64,000 nucleotides of DNA, taken from Lampris incognitus. Its lineage: Eukaryota > Chordata > Actinopteri > Lampriformes > Lampridae. A model generated the notes under the pieces. It searched no databases. It saw only the letters and a list, made by a program, of their open reading frames with translations, and was not told the DNA's origin. Made by a program: the position numbers and the translations under genes. Of this stretch, positions 1 through 10,085 are shown piece after piece; within the stretch, counting starts at the first letter, position 1; each line of letters starts with the position of its first letter. The stretch is taken from the NCBI RefSeq assembly GCF_029633865.1, contig NC_079219.1, positions 12,211,420-12,275,419 of the forward strand. The letters are read 5' to 3'.

Positions 1-214
1 ACGTGAGCCCACCGGCGGCGCTAGCTAAGACCAGTTAGCTGGAGAGAGGAGGAAGAATGCTGATTGCTATGCTGCGCTAATAAGACTGACAGATGATAAC
101 AGCCTCTCGCTGATAAGACATGAAGCCGCTGATGATGGCAGGAAGGCTCTGAGAATACTGAAAGAACATTATTCCGGAAAAAGCAAGCCGCGGATAATAC
201 ATTTATACACATCG

Positions 215-1367
215 TTGGCCAAGCTACGCATGGCAGATAACGAGAGTGGTACCGACTACATAATAAGGGCGGAGAACCTCATTACGGCTCTGAGAGATGC
301 AGGCGAGACCATGAGTGATGGAATGACCGTAGCCATGATACTAGGCGGGCTACCAGACTCCTTTAAGCCGCTAGCCGCCCACATAACGCAAAACGAAGAC
401 AACTTTACGTTCGCAGACTTTAAATGAAGACTACGGGTCTATGAAGAGGCGGAGAAAATGAACACGGCAAGATCTACGGATAATGTGATGAAGACGTGCA
501 GGGCAAGGCCGAGGCCCCACCAAGGTGCACGCTAGCAACAGAAAAGATGAAGATGCCAACATGACGTGTTACAAGTGTGGGATAAAAGGGCACAAGGCAG
601 GAAAATGTTTTCGAAACGTGTGGTGCAGTTACTGCAAAAATAATACACACCAAGAATCCTGTGCAAGAAAAAGGGGGAACAAGATGGTGTCAGAAAAGTC
701 GCGGAGGAACAAAATAGCGACCAAGACCATCTGTTCAAGGCCAAGCACACAAAGAACGAGAGACCACCAGACAACTGTGAAGATGAAAAGCATCATGGTG
801 GATGCAGGAGCAACATCCCACATCGTCAACGACATTGGAAAGTTTAAAAGCTTCGACAACTCATTCCAGCCTGACACCCATTCAGTGAAGTTAGCTGATG
901 GGACCAAGTGCAGTGGAATAGTACAACGAAGAGGAACGGTGATGATATGTCTGTCTACTAGACAGCGCCGGGCGACAGCACAGAGCACAGCTACGGGATA
1001 CACTGTACATGCCTTCATACAAACAGGACATTTTTTCGGTGGCAAGAGCAACAAACGGAGGGGCAACAATCACATTTCAAGAAAGGGGACAGCCGCATGG
1101 TTACCAAGGATGGTAGCAGGTTTGACATCCACGAGTGGAAATTTGTATTACTTGCCAACTGTTGAGGAGAGTGTTGACCAATGTAAAGGGTGTCACGACA
1201 TGCAAACTTGGCATGAAATTTTGGGTCATTGTAACTACGAAGATGTACAAAAGTTCAGAGGTGTAAAAACGAGGTCCAGAAAGTCCAAACCATGTATTTG
1301 CTCCACTCATGCACTACACCAGCAGATTCAAGTCGATACCACTCCTCAGCTAGGTAGGGAAAACTAG
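215..1367 (+). pseudogene. copia Gag, zinc knuckle, protease and pre-integrase remnant
   Basis: From 215 the frame gives a Gag UBN2-type segment (ILGGLPDSFKPL) that stops at 425. A second frame from 525 gives a zinc knuckle CYKCGIKGHKAGKC (C-X2-C-X4-H-X4-C), then the protease active-site region VDAGATSHIVND near 799-834, then a pre-integrase stretch with the WHEILGHCN motif near 1210-1236. Downstream of about 1256 the reading becomes unrelated because of a local inverted duplication. The stop between gag and the knuckle and the loss of the integrase core show that it cannot make a working polyprotein. Confidence 0.8.
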
Positions 1368-1454
1368 CTAATGAAATCAGCTGGTTTAGTAACATGGTTG
1401 GAGCAAATACACGGTTTGGACATTTACTTTCTGGACCTGGTTTTTACACCTCTG
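1256..1454. repeat. Inverted duplication inside the copia pol gene
   Basis: The stretch 1256-1311 reappears reverse-complemented at 1393-1454 with a few differences and a loop of about 80 bases. It sits exactly where integrase should be, between the pre-integrase region and the RT start, so it marks a deletion/inversion junction. Confidence 0.7.
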
Positions 1455-2555
1455 CAAAAGAGATGCGATCACTGGAGGAGAACGAGACCTTCAGCCTCAC
1501 CCAGTTGCCACCAAGTAAACAGGCAGTGGAGGGTAGATGGGTCTACACACTCAAGTGTGACATTGATGGATCAGGTAAATACAAGGCGAGATTCGTAGCA
1601 AAAGGCTACGGTCAGAAGCCAGGAACTGACTACGAGGAGACATTTCACCCACAGCTGTTATGACAAGTGTAAGCGTGGTCATGCAGAAGGCAGCGCAGGA
1701 GAACCTAGTCTTACACCAGATGGACATTAAGACAGCCTATTTGCATGCATAGGTCAAGTTAAAATGTCACAGAAGAGATATGTGAGCAAAATACAGGAGA
1801 GATTTGAAATGCAAGATTGCAGGTCTATAGAGACTCCATGTGAGCCAAAACTTGAGTACTCAGAAAATGATGAAAAAATGAAAGAGCCAAGAAAGTACAG
1901 AGAGGCAGTGGGAAGTTTAATTTACTTGTCCACATGCACTCGACCAGGTGCAAGTTTCGTGGTCAGTAAACTATCTCAGCACTTTGCTGAACCAACAGGA
2001 GAACACTGGAACACTAAAACACGTGTTCAGATAACCTCAAGGGTACAGCAGAACAGGAGTTATGGTTCAAGAGAAATGACACAGAGAGACTGGGTCTGAG
2101 AGTGTACAGTGATGCTGACTGGGCATCAGATCTAACAGACAGACGTAGTACATCAGGCTATTGTGTCAGAAGGAAGCTCTTTGATCTCATGGAAGACAAG
2201 AAAACAACCAACAGTAGCCCTATCTACTTGCGAAGCAGAGTACATGTCATTAGCATCAGCCATACAGGAATGTATCTACCTAGAACAGCTACTCAGAGGT
2301 ATAGACAAATACCAATATGCACAAACAAAGGTGTATGAAGACAACCAAGGTACTATAGCCCTAGCCAGAAACCCAATAAACAGGCAGAGGTGCAAGCACA
2401 TTGATATTAAGTACCACTTCATAAGGGAAACTGTAAATAAAGGAAAGGTAATCTTGGAATACTGTCCTACTGAGCAAATGATTGCTGATGTAATGACAAA
2501 GCCAGCCACCAAGCTAAAGCTAAAGAGGTTTGCTAAAGACATGTTTGGCACTTAG
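1394..2555 (+). pseudogene. copia reverse transcriptase and RNase H remnant
   Basis: 1394-1663 carries the RT entry motif (GRWVYTLKCDIDGSGKYKAR, FVAKGYGQKPGTDYEETF). At 1722-1750 QMDIKTAYLHA follows in another frame, then a stop. The YVDD catalytic part is deleted. From 1764 the frame gives the RT thumb/connection (GSLIYLSTCTRPG) and from 2102 the RNase H-like domain with YSDADWASD, the STCEAEYMSLA motif near 2221-2253 and EDNQGTIALARNP. It ends at the stop 2553-2555, close to the 3' LTR. At least three frameshifts or stops are visible. Confidence 0.85.
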
Positions 2556-2635
2556 AAGCGCAAAGAGTGTGTTCTCATTGTCAAGGTAAAGAAGAAGCCC
2601 CCCCCCCCCAGGTAACCCAGTGAGCTAAGAGCGAG

Positions 2636-2930
2636 TGTTAAGCGTTGTTATTTGATGGCGCCCTTACTTACTGTATTACGGTACCAGCCATATTATTGTT
2701 CTGTCTAAGGCTTTACAGTACATCCAGATGTGACATCGCCACGTTCTCTGTGTGCGATAGTGTGCTGTAAGCTTGTTGTAAGAGTCGGTAGCAGAGAGCC
2801 AAGACCTGCTGTATTTGCCTATATAAATATGCCTAACGTTAAACGCTAAAGAGAAAACCGAGCCAGGCTTTGCTTATCCTCCATACGAAAGAAGAAGATT
2901 ACGCACCCCAGCTCAACAACGCGTTATAAC
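2636..2930 (+). repeat. 3' LTR of the copia element
   Basis: The LTR opens with TGTTAAGCGTTGTT just after a purine/C-rich tract (2590-2611) and ends near AACAACGCGTTATAAC, an imperfect inverse of its start. A TATA-like sequence lies at 2819-2829. The other LTR is not in the window, so the exact edges are inferred from the terminal inverted bases only. Confidence 0.55.
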
Positions 2931-4401
2931 TATTTGATAGAGAAAACACGTTTGGGACAGCCGGGCCACGAGAACATTAAGTTCGCTATGGCTGTACAGT
3001 CGTCATTGAATCCTCAGTCCAAAAGAGTCCAGTAATTTAAATCATTTTAATTGTGTCTCCTATGCCGTTTCAACCCCCACCCCCCCAATTTATTGATCAG
3101 GGAGGGACCAGAAATGAATAAGTGAATCAAAAACTTTTTTTGTTTTTGTTTTGTTTTTTAGATAGACAAAAATTGTTAGTCACTGTTAGTTTCCAGAACT
3201 GCAGAACAAACACAGAGGACAGAATAGTTCCCCTATTCTGTCCTCTGGTGATGGTGGAAATACATGGTTGAAAGAGTTCAAGAGATATTGAACTTTCCTT
3301 GTGGAGAGGAAACTGAAAGATAAGAGAACTGTGTTGGCTATCCTTCCTCCTGACGAGTTAACTCTTCAGCTAAATGTTATTGTCGTTACTCATTGTACAC
3401 CAAGCATGCCCACATCTCTTCATCAACACAAGTGAATGAGTAAAGAAGTGCCACAAAATCCCCTCATTTTGGGAAAAGAAGCCAACGTGCTGTGAGTAAC
3501 AACACTTAAATGTCATGCTAACTAGTCAGTATGCTACATGACTGTCCTCTCTCAGACATGGCAGAGAAGTTAGTCTGTTTTAGGTGGGCAGGTTTTTTTT
3601 TTTTTTTTTTTTGCTGTGTTGCCTTTGTGAGATTGACAGAAAGCACAAGGCAATTGCACGTGTCAGTCACATGTCTGCTGCACACACACCAAAGGCAGGA
3701 AGATGTGGTTTTGAGTCTGACAGCGTAACGGAGTCAGACATTAAGATGTCATAGAAAATAAGTAGTGGCAATCCCATCCAAGGGTTTCTGATGAATCTGT
3801 CTGGTTCACCTCATGCAGCCTCAAAATCTATGTTCCTAATGGAGGAGATTGCTCAGAGCTTTATCTCTGCGTACTAGTTCCACATGTCGGGTGGAAATAT
3901 GACTATCTTTCACGTGTGGGGTGAAGCCTTTGAGGAAATATTACCTGTTTGGTCACATCACCAGAACTGGAAACCTCAGAGATGTCTTGTTTTGTAGTAT
4001 TTTTTTTTCCTATTTTCACATTTTCCTTTACTTGTTTAGTGGAAATTACGTTCATGATGAAAAATTAGGAGAAAGTGCACTCACGATTTTAGACATTTGA
4101 TGTGTCTCCCAAGGAAAGTGCAAACTTGACATCATGTACAATGAGGTGTAATCTGTCGTAATTATGCAGGAAATTGTCATTTTACTTTGAGAATGTGATA
4201 AGAATGTGATGTAGGCTCATATCACAACTTCAGCTTGAATATCTATTTCTTGAGCAGAATTTATATCAGTTAATTGCATGAATCTGAAATAGTTCAAAAA
4301 GCCAAACGTCATCCACTCGGATGAATCTTTTATGAGCTTTGCAAAAATTGTCTCTACAAATTGCGAGGGTTTTTCTAACGGGCTTTCTTCTTCTTCCTCA
4401 G
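2931..4401. other. Non-coding stretch before the first recognised nfkbid exon
   Basis: No convincing exon was seen. It holds a T-tract at 3592-3612, a perfect 15-bp hairpin (3213-3247) and AT-rich sequence. The phase-1 start of the exon at 4402 implies an upstream nfkbid exon, which could be here unnoticed or left of the window. Confidence 0.5.
3213..3247. repeat. Perfect short hairpin
   Basis: Arms 3213-3227 (CAGAGGACAGAATAG) and 3233-3247 are exact reverse complements with a 5-base loop. Nothing around it explains it; it may be a MITE remnant. Confidence 0.7.
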
Positions 4402-4538
4402 CGCCAAAGGAGAAGTCGTGTTACACTCTTTCCACAGTGAAGAAACTCTTGGAGCAGAAGAGAAAGCGCGAGACTTCCTCCGGGTCCCCTTCGGGCTCCA
4501 CAGCAAGTGCAAGTCCTGTCCCTGCCGCGGCTGTCCCA
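4402..4538 (+). CDS. nfkbid: nfkbid exon 1 of those in the window
   Basis: Acceptor is a strong pyrimidine tract ending TTCCTCAG; donor GTAAGA. The exon starts in phase 1 and ends on a codon boundary. It encodes the TVKKLLEQKRKRE helix and an S/A/P-rich linker. The frame stays open upstream to an ATG at 4332, so an alternative first exon starting there is possible, though the acceptor argues for splicing. Confidence 0.8.
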
Positions 4539-7500
4539 GTAAGACACAATGCAGAGGACGAGTTTGCGTCACCACAATACATGATCAGGAAATTTTATAA
4601 GCTTGTTGGTTCTATGTGTAACCCTCTTTTCTTTTTTCTTTTTGGTTCTAGCAGGTGTCTACAGCAGAACCAGCAACCTCTACCGGTAGGAAAAATAGCT
4701 CTCATACAAGTAATGCCAAACCTACAGTAAGAATGAGGTAAAATACAGTATGACCTGGTGTAAAAATTAGTTATGGTTGTCAATTTTCAGGTGCATCAAG
4801 CAGTTACTCAGACATGGCAGTGGGCTATCAGCAATGGGGGGCTATGGCAGATTCTGCAGAGCCTTTCAGCTTCTACGCCACCTCCACAAGTGTTGGCTAT
4901 GGTCCAACCTGCAGCCCACCAATGGCTACTGGCTATAGCACACAACAGCAGACGCAGGGATACGGGAACGCCTCAATGTCTCAGAATTATGTAAGAGATA
5001 TGTCTTTGTTGTCTTTGTTCATGCTGTGACACTCCGCTATACAAGTATACTCTCATTCTGAAGATGAATTAGACTTTTTTTCCCCAGTAACTTTTTGTCA
5101 TCGGCTAAATTCCATCAGTTGCTACAAACCTAAAAACAAAAAGCTAACTGCTAATTGCGCACAGACAAACTTTTTGTGATATTTGTACCCGTTCCTGACT
5201 GGTCGTTCCTGACCCGTTCCTGTCCGTTGATTTAAGATTATGAGTTTGCCTTGGTCGGTCGAATCAACTCTACAGCTGCAGCCTTTAGGGTTGTAGGGTT
5301 AGTTGCTAGTCTGTGAATCTCCCTCAGGTTGTTTACATTTCAGCAATATCTCTCTCAGATGTATCTTTTATCAGAAATGCTTATGGACATCATGGTTGCA
5401 AAGCAAAAGAAACAGTAATTTGACAGTGCATCCACGCGTGCATTCTTTCTAGCAGGTCTGCCCAGTGACAGCAGCGGATCCCAGTCTGTCTGCCTCCGGG
5501 ACCGCTCTGGGATCCATTCTGACCCCACAGCTGAGTTTTGGTTTGCAAATGGATCCTGCCAAGCTGGAAGAGGCCAGAATGTTCCTCCAAGGGATGGACT
5601 ATAATAAAACCACCAGTCAGGATGAAGATGGAGACACGTGAGTGCTTGCTGTTGTGTATGGGCATGTAAGGGTGTGGGTGAATATGACATGCCCATGTGA
5701 TTACCGAGTAAAACGAATATAAGCACAAATGGTGCCTTGTCACTGCCATATTTGGACATAAGTGGTCAGTTCTACCGCCACAGTGAGGTAAACGTCATTA
5801 GACACATTCAGGTTTGTAATCGGGCATCTTCAAAAAACAGATTATTGTGTGCTCATTTGTTTTCAGGATTCTGCATATCTATACAGCCAAGGGGCTCAGG
5901 GAGTGGGCCTTCGCTGCTGCAGAGAGGCTGAAGGATTGCGGACAACTCGATGCCAAAGAACACAAGGGCAAGGTGCAGACACAAATACACGTACATCTTC
6001 CTCAGTGTTCGAACCACTGTCGTGCTTCATTACAGCTGACGTCTTTAGAGATGAATCTTTGCATTTACACGCAATGCATGCACGCACGCGTTTTGTCTTT
6101 AAAGTGATGTTTTGTCATTACTTTGCTTGTGTGCCAGACTGCTTTGCTGGTGGCAGTGACAGCAAACCAGCCGGATATCATCCAAGACCTGATGTTATTC
6201 GGCGCGGATGTCAACGCCTGTGACTTCAGTGGTCAGACTGCCCTTCACCTGGCTGCCGAGTACGGCTTCCCTGAGGTCATACAGGTAAAGTGGCTCTAGT
6301 CCAGACTTTGTGTTGAGGTGATATACCCCTTTACAGTTGGTCACGGTGATTTGCATATGACACTTGATGTTGTTTTCGGTTGTTACGTCACTGTATTGTA
6401 TAAAAAGGGGCATAAGTGACCTCTTCAGTCACTCTAGACTGAAGAGGTTACTTATGCCCCTTTTTCCACAGCATGGTACCGGCTCAACTCAACTCGCCCT
6501 TTTTTCATTTTCCATTACTGGAAAGTACCGGCATTTTGGTAACTGTTACCACTTTTCTGGTACCACCTTTGTCGAGGTTCCAAAAAAACTGGAGCGGGTA
6601 CCAAGAACCTACACCGAGGGGTTACGGTAGTGGAAAATGACACAGAAGCGAGTTGAGTCGAGCTGGTACCATGTAGTGGAAAAGGGGCATTAGATGATTG
6701 ATGAAACGTTTCTCCCAGTAAACGTGTCCAGCTGAACTGATTCAACTTTCTGTGATTTCCTCACCTGGGTTATTGACTATGAGTAAAGACCCTTCACATA
6801 TTGTTTATGAGGAGAAGGTAACAGAGATCAGACCCAAACTGTAAACCTATTTTTGCAGGTAATTCTATCCAGTCATGCAGTGAACCTGGAAACTCGCAAT
6901 TTTGAAGGTAGAATTTATGTTTATTCTAGGTAATAATCTGAGGACAATTTATTAACTGAACAAAGAAAGCTGTTATCATTTCTGCTGTTGCCATATGATA
7001 ACATTATGATTTGCACATTATTCCTTTAGTTAAAGTTACAATCCTGAAGATCATTACTTTTAATTTACTGACTCTTAATGCATATGGCGTTTGTAGTGGT
7101 GCTTGAACCTTCTCAATGTGCAGACAACTAATGTTGCAGAGTTTCAAAGATCCAATTTAAGAGTCATCAGAGCTGTAACATGAGCACTGTCCCAGTTGTA
7201 AAAAACAAACATGGTTGAACCTGCATTTTAGCTGTTGATGTTGTATCTGTTGGTGAAGCTTCTTCTATGAATTGTTCCACCATATCTGCTTGCTGGCCAT
7301 GACAACTGTGCTCTTTCAAACTCACCACTACCTGCCGTCTTCCTCTGAATTCGGCCGCTAAACATAAGATCTTAAAAAATTGTGCGCCATATCATTTTTT
7401 TTTCTTTGTGAAAATCACCCACAACAATGAAATGACCCACTACAAAACTGTTGCATGATTTGGATTTTGGATGGATTAGCCTAGCTGCTGTCCTAAATAC

Positions 7501-8057
7501 ATCAGTGATTGAGAGTATCATAGAAGACATCGGTTTAAATGTCTCTCTTCAGGATTGCATCTTCAACCTTGATGTAAAAATGTGCACATAACTGTATTCG
7601 TTTACATATACCTTGGTGTGTGTCCCCCTTCCTTCCCGCAGGCATGACTCCTCTGCACTGTGCAGCCATTTCTCACTGTGAAGTGGTGAAGGGTCTCTCA
7701 GCTAGTCGGCTCTTAGACGCCGGCCTTCAGGCAAAGGCGGGGAAGACGCGCTTCTGCCTGCAGATTTTGCTTAATAACGGAGCGTCGCTGCTCAGCCAGG
7801 TACAGTGCAGCCCCTCTAGTGCCGTAGATGCCGGAGGAGACATGATCGGCTTTTTGGGATAGTGGAGGAAGTAGAGCCATCCATTATAACTGGCCGTTTT
7901 TATAATGGATAGCTATGATGGTATGAAGAGAGACAACAGGATCATCAGGAAGATAGTAGACAATATGTAGAAGAGCAGCATTTTTGAAGCCCAAGGACAT
8001 TTCTCTGTAAGAGAATCAAGCCATGATATTTCAGAGAATATGCATAAAAAAAAGACA

Positions 8058-8128
<71 letters not shown>

Positions 8129-8951
8129 CATATGGAAAACAAGCAATCTTTGTCTTATGAAAACAGTTTGGAATAGAAAAAAATGGCTCTGTTCTCGCAC
8201 AGTCAGAACTAAATGTGGTGCAGTCCTGAAGCATTTTTCCCCAGCTACTGTCTCCTTGTTTCCTTTTGACTCCTGTGTTTCTTACTCAGTTCATAGCTTC
8301 ATCATGTTTCTTTTTAACATGGAACGCAATTCTGTTTCAAGGAAATCAAAAGTAACAAGACAGTCCTGCACCTGGCTGTCAAGGAGGGGAACATCGATTT
8401 GGTTCGACATCTGCTGAATGTCCCTCTGTCAAACATGAGGGACTTTGTCAACATGAAAGTGAGTTTTACCTACCGCTGCACAAAAGTTAAAACTGAATTT
8501 TTGTGTTTGTGCATGTAATCGGCACATCTGCAGATGTTCCTCTATTTCTAAATGCTGACGATTGCTGTCATTCGTTTTCGACTCCTCCGTAGGCTCATGG
8601 ACACACGCCCTTACACATGGCAGCTGGTCTTCACGGGAACCCCCACCAGGAGGAGATTCTGCGGCTGCTGCTAAGCAACGGAGCCGACCCCAGCATCCGC
8701 AACCTGGAAAATGACCAGGCCGCTCACCTGCTGCAGAGCGGCCCCCAAGGAGAGCAGGTGAGTTGTTGATCAGTCTGACGGTGGTTTGTGTGAGGTCAGC
8801 AAAGTCTAGGTTGAGGTTACAGTGTCCTTATCGGCTTCTCTGTTGAAAAACCTCCTCCTTATCATCTTTCCATCTCTAGCTCAAGCTCATCCTGAAGAGA
8901 CGCAGTACTTCTACCCGTCGACGTGTGATGTCCTTGCAGGACAAAGAATGA
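4402..8951 (+). CDS. nfkbid: nfkbid: NF-kappaB inhibitor delta (IkappaB-NS), eleven exons, N-terminus incomplete
   Basis: Spliced gene for an atypical nuclear IkappaB that binds p50/p52 homodimers through ankyrin repeats and modulates NF-kappaB target transcription. Eleven exons with GT-AG borders and consistent phases give about 454 residues: a disordered N-terminal half rich in S, P, Q and Y, then six to seven ankyrin repeats. Diagnostic peptides shared with mammalian IkappaB-NS as I recall it are EHKGK, EIKSNKT, FVNMKAHG and RNLEN. The C-terminus is basic (LKLILKRRSTSTRRR). Near the N-terminus TVKKLLEQKRKRE resembles the OCA-type helix known from IkappaB-zeta, so a zeta-like relative is the main alternative, but the ankyrin wording favours delta. 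Exons: 4402-4538, 4655-4685, 4791-4990, 5456-5637, 5867-5972, 6138-6284, 6859-6907, 7642-7799, 8342-8458, 8593-8757, 8880-8951. Confidence 0.92.
4655..4685 (+). CDS. nfkbid: nfkbid exon 2, 31 nt, with NAGNAG acceptor
   Basis: Encodes VSTAEPATST. The acceptor reads CTAGCAG, so splicing three bases earlier (4652) would add a glutamine without changing frame. Donor is GTAGGA. Phase 0 in, phase 1 out. Confidence 0.75.
4791..4990 (+). CDS. nfkbid: nfkbid exon 3, Tyr/Ser/Gln-rich segment
   Basis: Acceptor TTTTCAG, donor GTAAGA. The 200-nt exon enters in phase 1 and ends on a codon boundary. It encodes a low-complexity stretch with SDMAVGYQQWGAMADS and repeated GY motifs, likely a disordered transactivation-type region. 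Confidence 0.85.
5456..5637 (+). CDS. nfkbid: nfkbid exon 4, leads into the ankyrin domain
   Basis: Acceptor CTAGCAG is again a NAGNAG site. Encodes the linker and LEEARMFLQGMDYNK, ending DEDGDT, which corresponds to the DEEGDT/DADGDT start of the first ankyrin repeat in IkappaB-NS and IkappaB-zeta. Donor GTGAGT. Confidence 0.9.
5867..5972 (+). CDS. nfkbid: nfkbid exon 5, ankyrin repeat 1
   Basis: Acceptor TTTTCAG, donor GTGCAG. Encodes ILHIYTAKGLREWAFAAAE and ends KEHKGK, both close to mammalian IkappaB-NS. Confidence 0.92.
6138..6284 (+). CDS. nfkbid: nfkbid exon 6, ankyrin repeats 2-3
   Basis: 49 codons in phase 0 at both ends; TALLVAVTANQPDIIQDL and GQTALHLAAEYGFPEVIQ are two ankyrin helices pairs. 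Acceptor GTGCCAG, donor GTAAAG. Confidence 0.93.
6402..6465. repeat. 29-bp hairpin in nfkbid intron
   Basis: Arms 6402-6430 and 6437-6465 are reverse complements with one mismatch. The right arm overlaps the start of a longer fold-back repeat at 6451-6692. Confidence 0.75.
6451..6692. mobile_element. Fold-back MITE in nfkbid intron
   Basis: Terminal inverted arms of about 45 bp begin ATGCCCCTTTTTCCAC (from 6454) and return inverted at the right end (6645-6692), enclosing no ORF. Short length, palindromic ends and lack of coding fit a miniature inverted-repeat DNA transposon; superfamily not assigned. Confidence 0.65.
6693..6780 (-). repeat. Dispersed fish repeat fragment
   Basis: GATGAAACGTTTCTCCCAGT and the following CAGCTGAACTGATTCAACTT resemble in reverse the piece at 28010-28150. 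It is a degraded retroposon fragment; family not assigned. Confidence 0.4.
6859..6907 (+). CDS. nfkbid: nfkbid exon 7, 49 nt
   Basis: Acceptor TTTTTGCAG, donor GTAGAA. Encodes VILSSHAVNLETRNFE, the loop before ankyrin repeat 4 (LEARDFEG in the mammalian protein). Confidence 0.88.
7642..7799 (+). CDS. nfkbid: nfkbid exon 8, ankyrin repeat 4 with long insert
   Basis: Acceptor TTCCCGCAG, donor GTACAG. Encodes MTPLHCAAISHCEVVKG, a lysine-containing insert, then LQILLNNGASLLSQ. The insert between the repeat halves is also a feature of mammalian IkappaB-NS. Confidence 0.9.
8063..8127. repeat. (TG)n microsatellite
   Basis: Uninterrupted TG dinucleotides for about 65 bases in the intron before nfkbid exon 9. 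Reading frames across it are artefacts. Confidence 0.97.
8342..8458 (+). CDS. nfkbid: nfkbid exon 9, ankyrin repeat 5
   Basis: Acceptor TGTTTCAAG, donor GTGAGT; 39 codons in phase 0. Encodes EIKSNKTVLHLAVKEGN and ends DFVNMK. Confidence 0.92.
8593..8757 (+). CDS. nfkbid: nfkbid exon 10, ankyrin repeat 6
   Basis: Acceptor TCCGTAG, donor GTGAGT; 55 codons in phase 0. Encodes AHGHTPLHMAAGLHG, LLLSNGADPSIRNLEN and HLLQSGPQGEQ. Confidence 0.93.
8880..8951 (+). CDS. nfkbid: nfkbid terminal exon
   Basis: Acceptor ATCTCTAG. Encodes the basic tail LKLILKRRSTSTRRRV and ends with TGA at 8949-8951. Confidence 0.9.
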   Translation, partial: LKLILKRRSTSTRRRVMSLQDKE

Positions 8952-9652
8952 CTGGGATTAGTTAAATTCCCCATGTAGCCCTCCCTGTCTGGCAAAATGG
9001 GACCCAATGCGGCCCCCTTTGGCTTGACATGGAGGGAATTGTTTGGTATCTTCTTGTGAGGTGTTAAGGAGTCTCTGGCCTATATGTGGCTGGAGCGTTT
9101 TCTTTCAAACAACCTGTTTGACATACCCATATCTGGAAATAATGATTTATGTTCAAATTGGCCAAAGTATGCTTTAGTTCCTTTAAAGCTGAAATTATTT
9201 ATAGCCAAGTGCTTATCCAACATGTTGGATGGCAGTCGTTCTTGCTTCTAAAATTGAAGTGTTTCTTTCGAATTAAATGAGATATTCGTCTCACATGGCT
9301 GCTGCTGCCTCCAAAGTGAAGCACATTTTGGGCTACTAGTGCACCTTTTCTCTCAAAACAGTCATGGTTTTGAGGGTAGGTGTGATAAGCTGCAATCCAT
9401 GGTTTTTCTCCATTAATAAGTTATTTTATCCATTTGAAAAGTGATGATGATGATGTGGCAGTTGTGTTATACAGACAATGTCACAGTACAACAGTTTGAT
9501 GTAGAAGGCCGTGAGAAACAGACCTGCTGCAGCCGGTTTTCTCAGGCTACACATAAAGTTTGGCGGCCGCTGTCACTTGTGTGCCATCAGCTCACCAGTA
9601 AGCAGTTTGCACCTTTGTAAAAAAACAAAACAAAAACGGGATTCTAGCAGGT
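8952..9652 (+). other. nfkbid: Probable nfkbid 3' UTR and downstream flank
   Basis: AT-rich sequence follows the stop codon with no further exon. No canonical AATAAA was found close by; ATTAAA at 9273-9278 is a candidate poly(A) signal. Confidence 0.4.
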
Positions 9653-10085
9653 GTCCAGGTAGCGTAGCGGTCTATTCTGTTGCCTACCAACACGGTTCAA
9701 ATCCCTGTGTTACCTCCAGCTTGGTCAGGCGTCCCTACAGACACAATTGGCCATGTCTGTGGGTGGGAAGCCTGATGTGGGTATGTGTCCTGGTCGCTGC
9801 ACTAGCACCTCCTCTGGTCAGTTGGGGTGCCTGTTCGAGGGGGGAGGGGGAACTTGGGGGGGGTGTGATCCTCCCCACGCGCTACTTCCCCCTGGCAAAA
9901 CTCCTCACTGTCAGGTGAAAAGAAGCGGCTGGCAACTGACTCCACATGTACTGGAGGAGGCATGTGGTAGTCTGCAGCCCTCCCCGGATCGGCAGAGGGA
10001 GTGGAGCAGCGACTGGAAGGCTCGGAAGAGTGGGGTAATTGCCTGGATACAATTGGGGAGAAAAAGCGGGGGGTGGGCGGATCCT
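9653..10085 (+). mobile_element. tRNA-derived SINE (family A), full copy
   Basis: The head GTCCAGGTAGCGTAGCGGTC with GGTTCAAATCC gives tRNA-like A and B boxes. The body contains GGCGTCCCTACAGACACAAT and the tail ends in an AATTGGGGAGAAAAAGCGGG motif. The same unit recurs reversed at 40670-41108 and, split, at 41772-46050. ORFs across it are not genes. Confidence 0.85.

Larger units (their letters stand above)
1..2930 (+). mobile_element. Decayed Ty1/copia LTR retrotransposon, 5' end outside the window
   Basis: Successive broken frames read as copia Gag, a CCHC zinc knuckle, an aspartic protease, the GAG-pre-integrase region, reverse transcriptase pieces and RNase H, followed by an LTR. Most of the integrase core and the RT catalytic centre are missing and several frames are shifted, so it is a dead copy. 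The 5' LTR and the start of gag lie before base 1. Order of domains (protease, integrase region, RT, RNase H) is what assigns it to copia rather than gypsy. Confidence 0.85.

Noticed and set aside
8040..8417. ORF with a Cys-Val repeat
   Set aside because: Translation of the (TG)n microsatellite plus part of nfkbid exon 9 in another frame.
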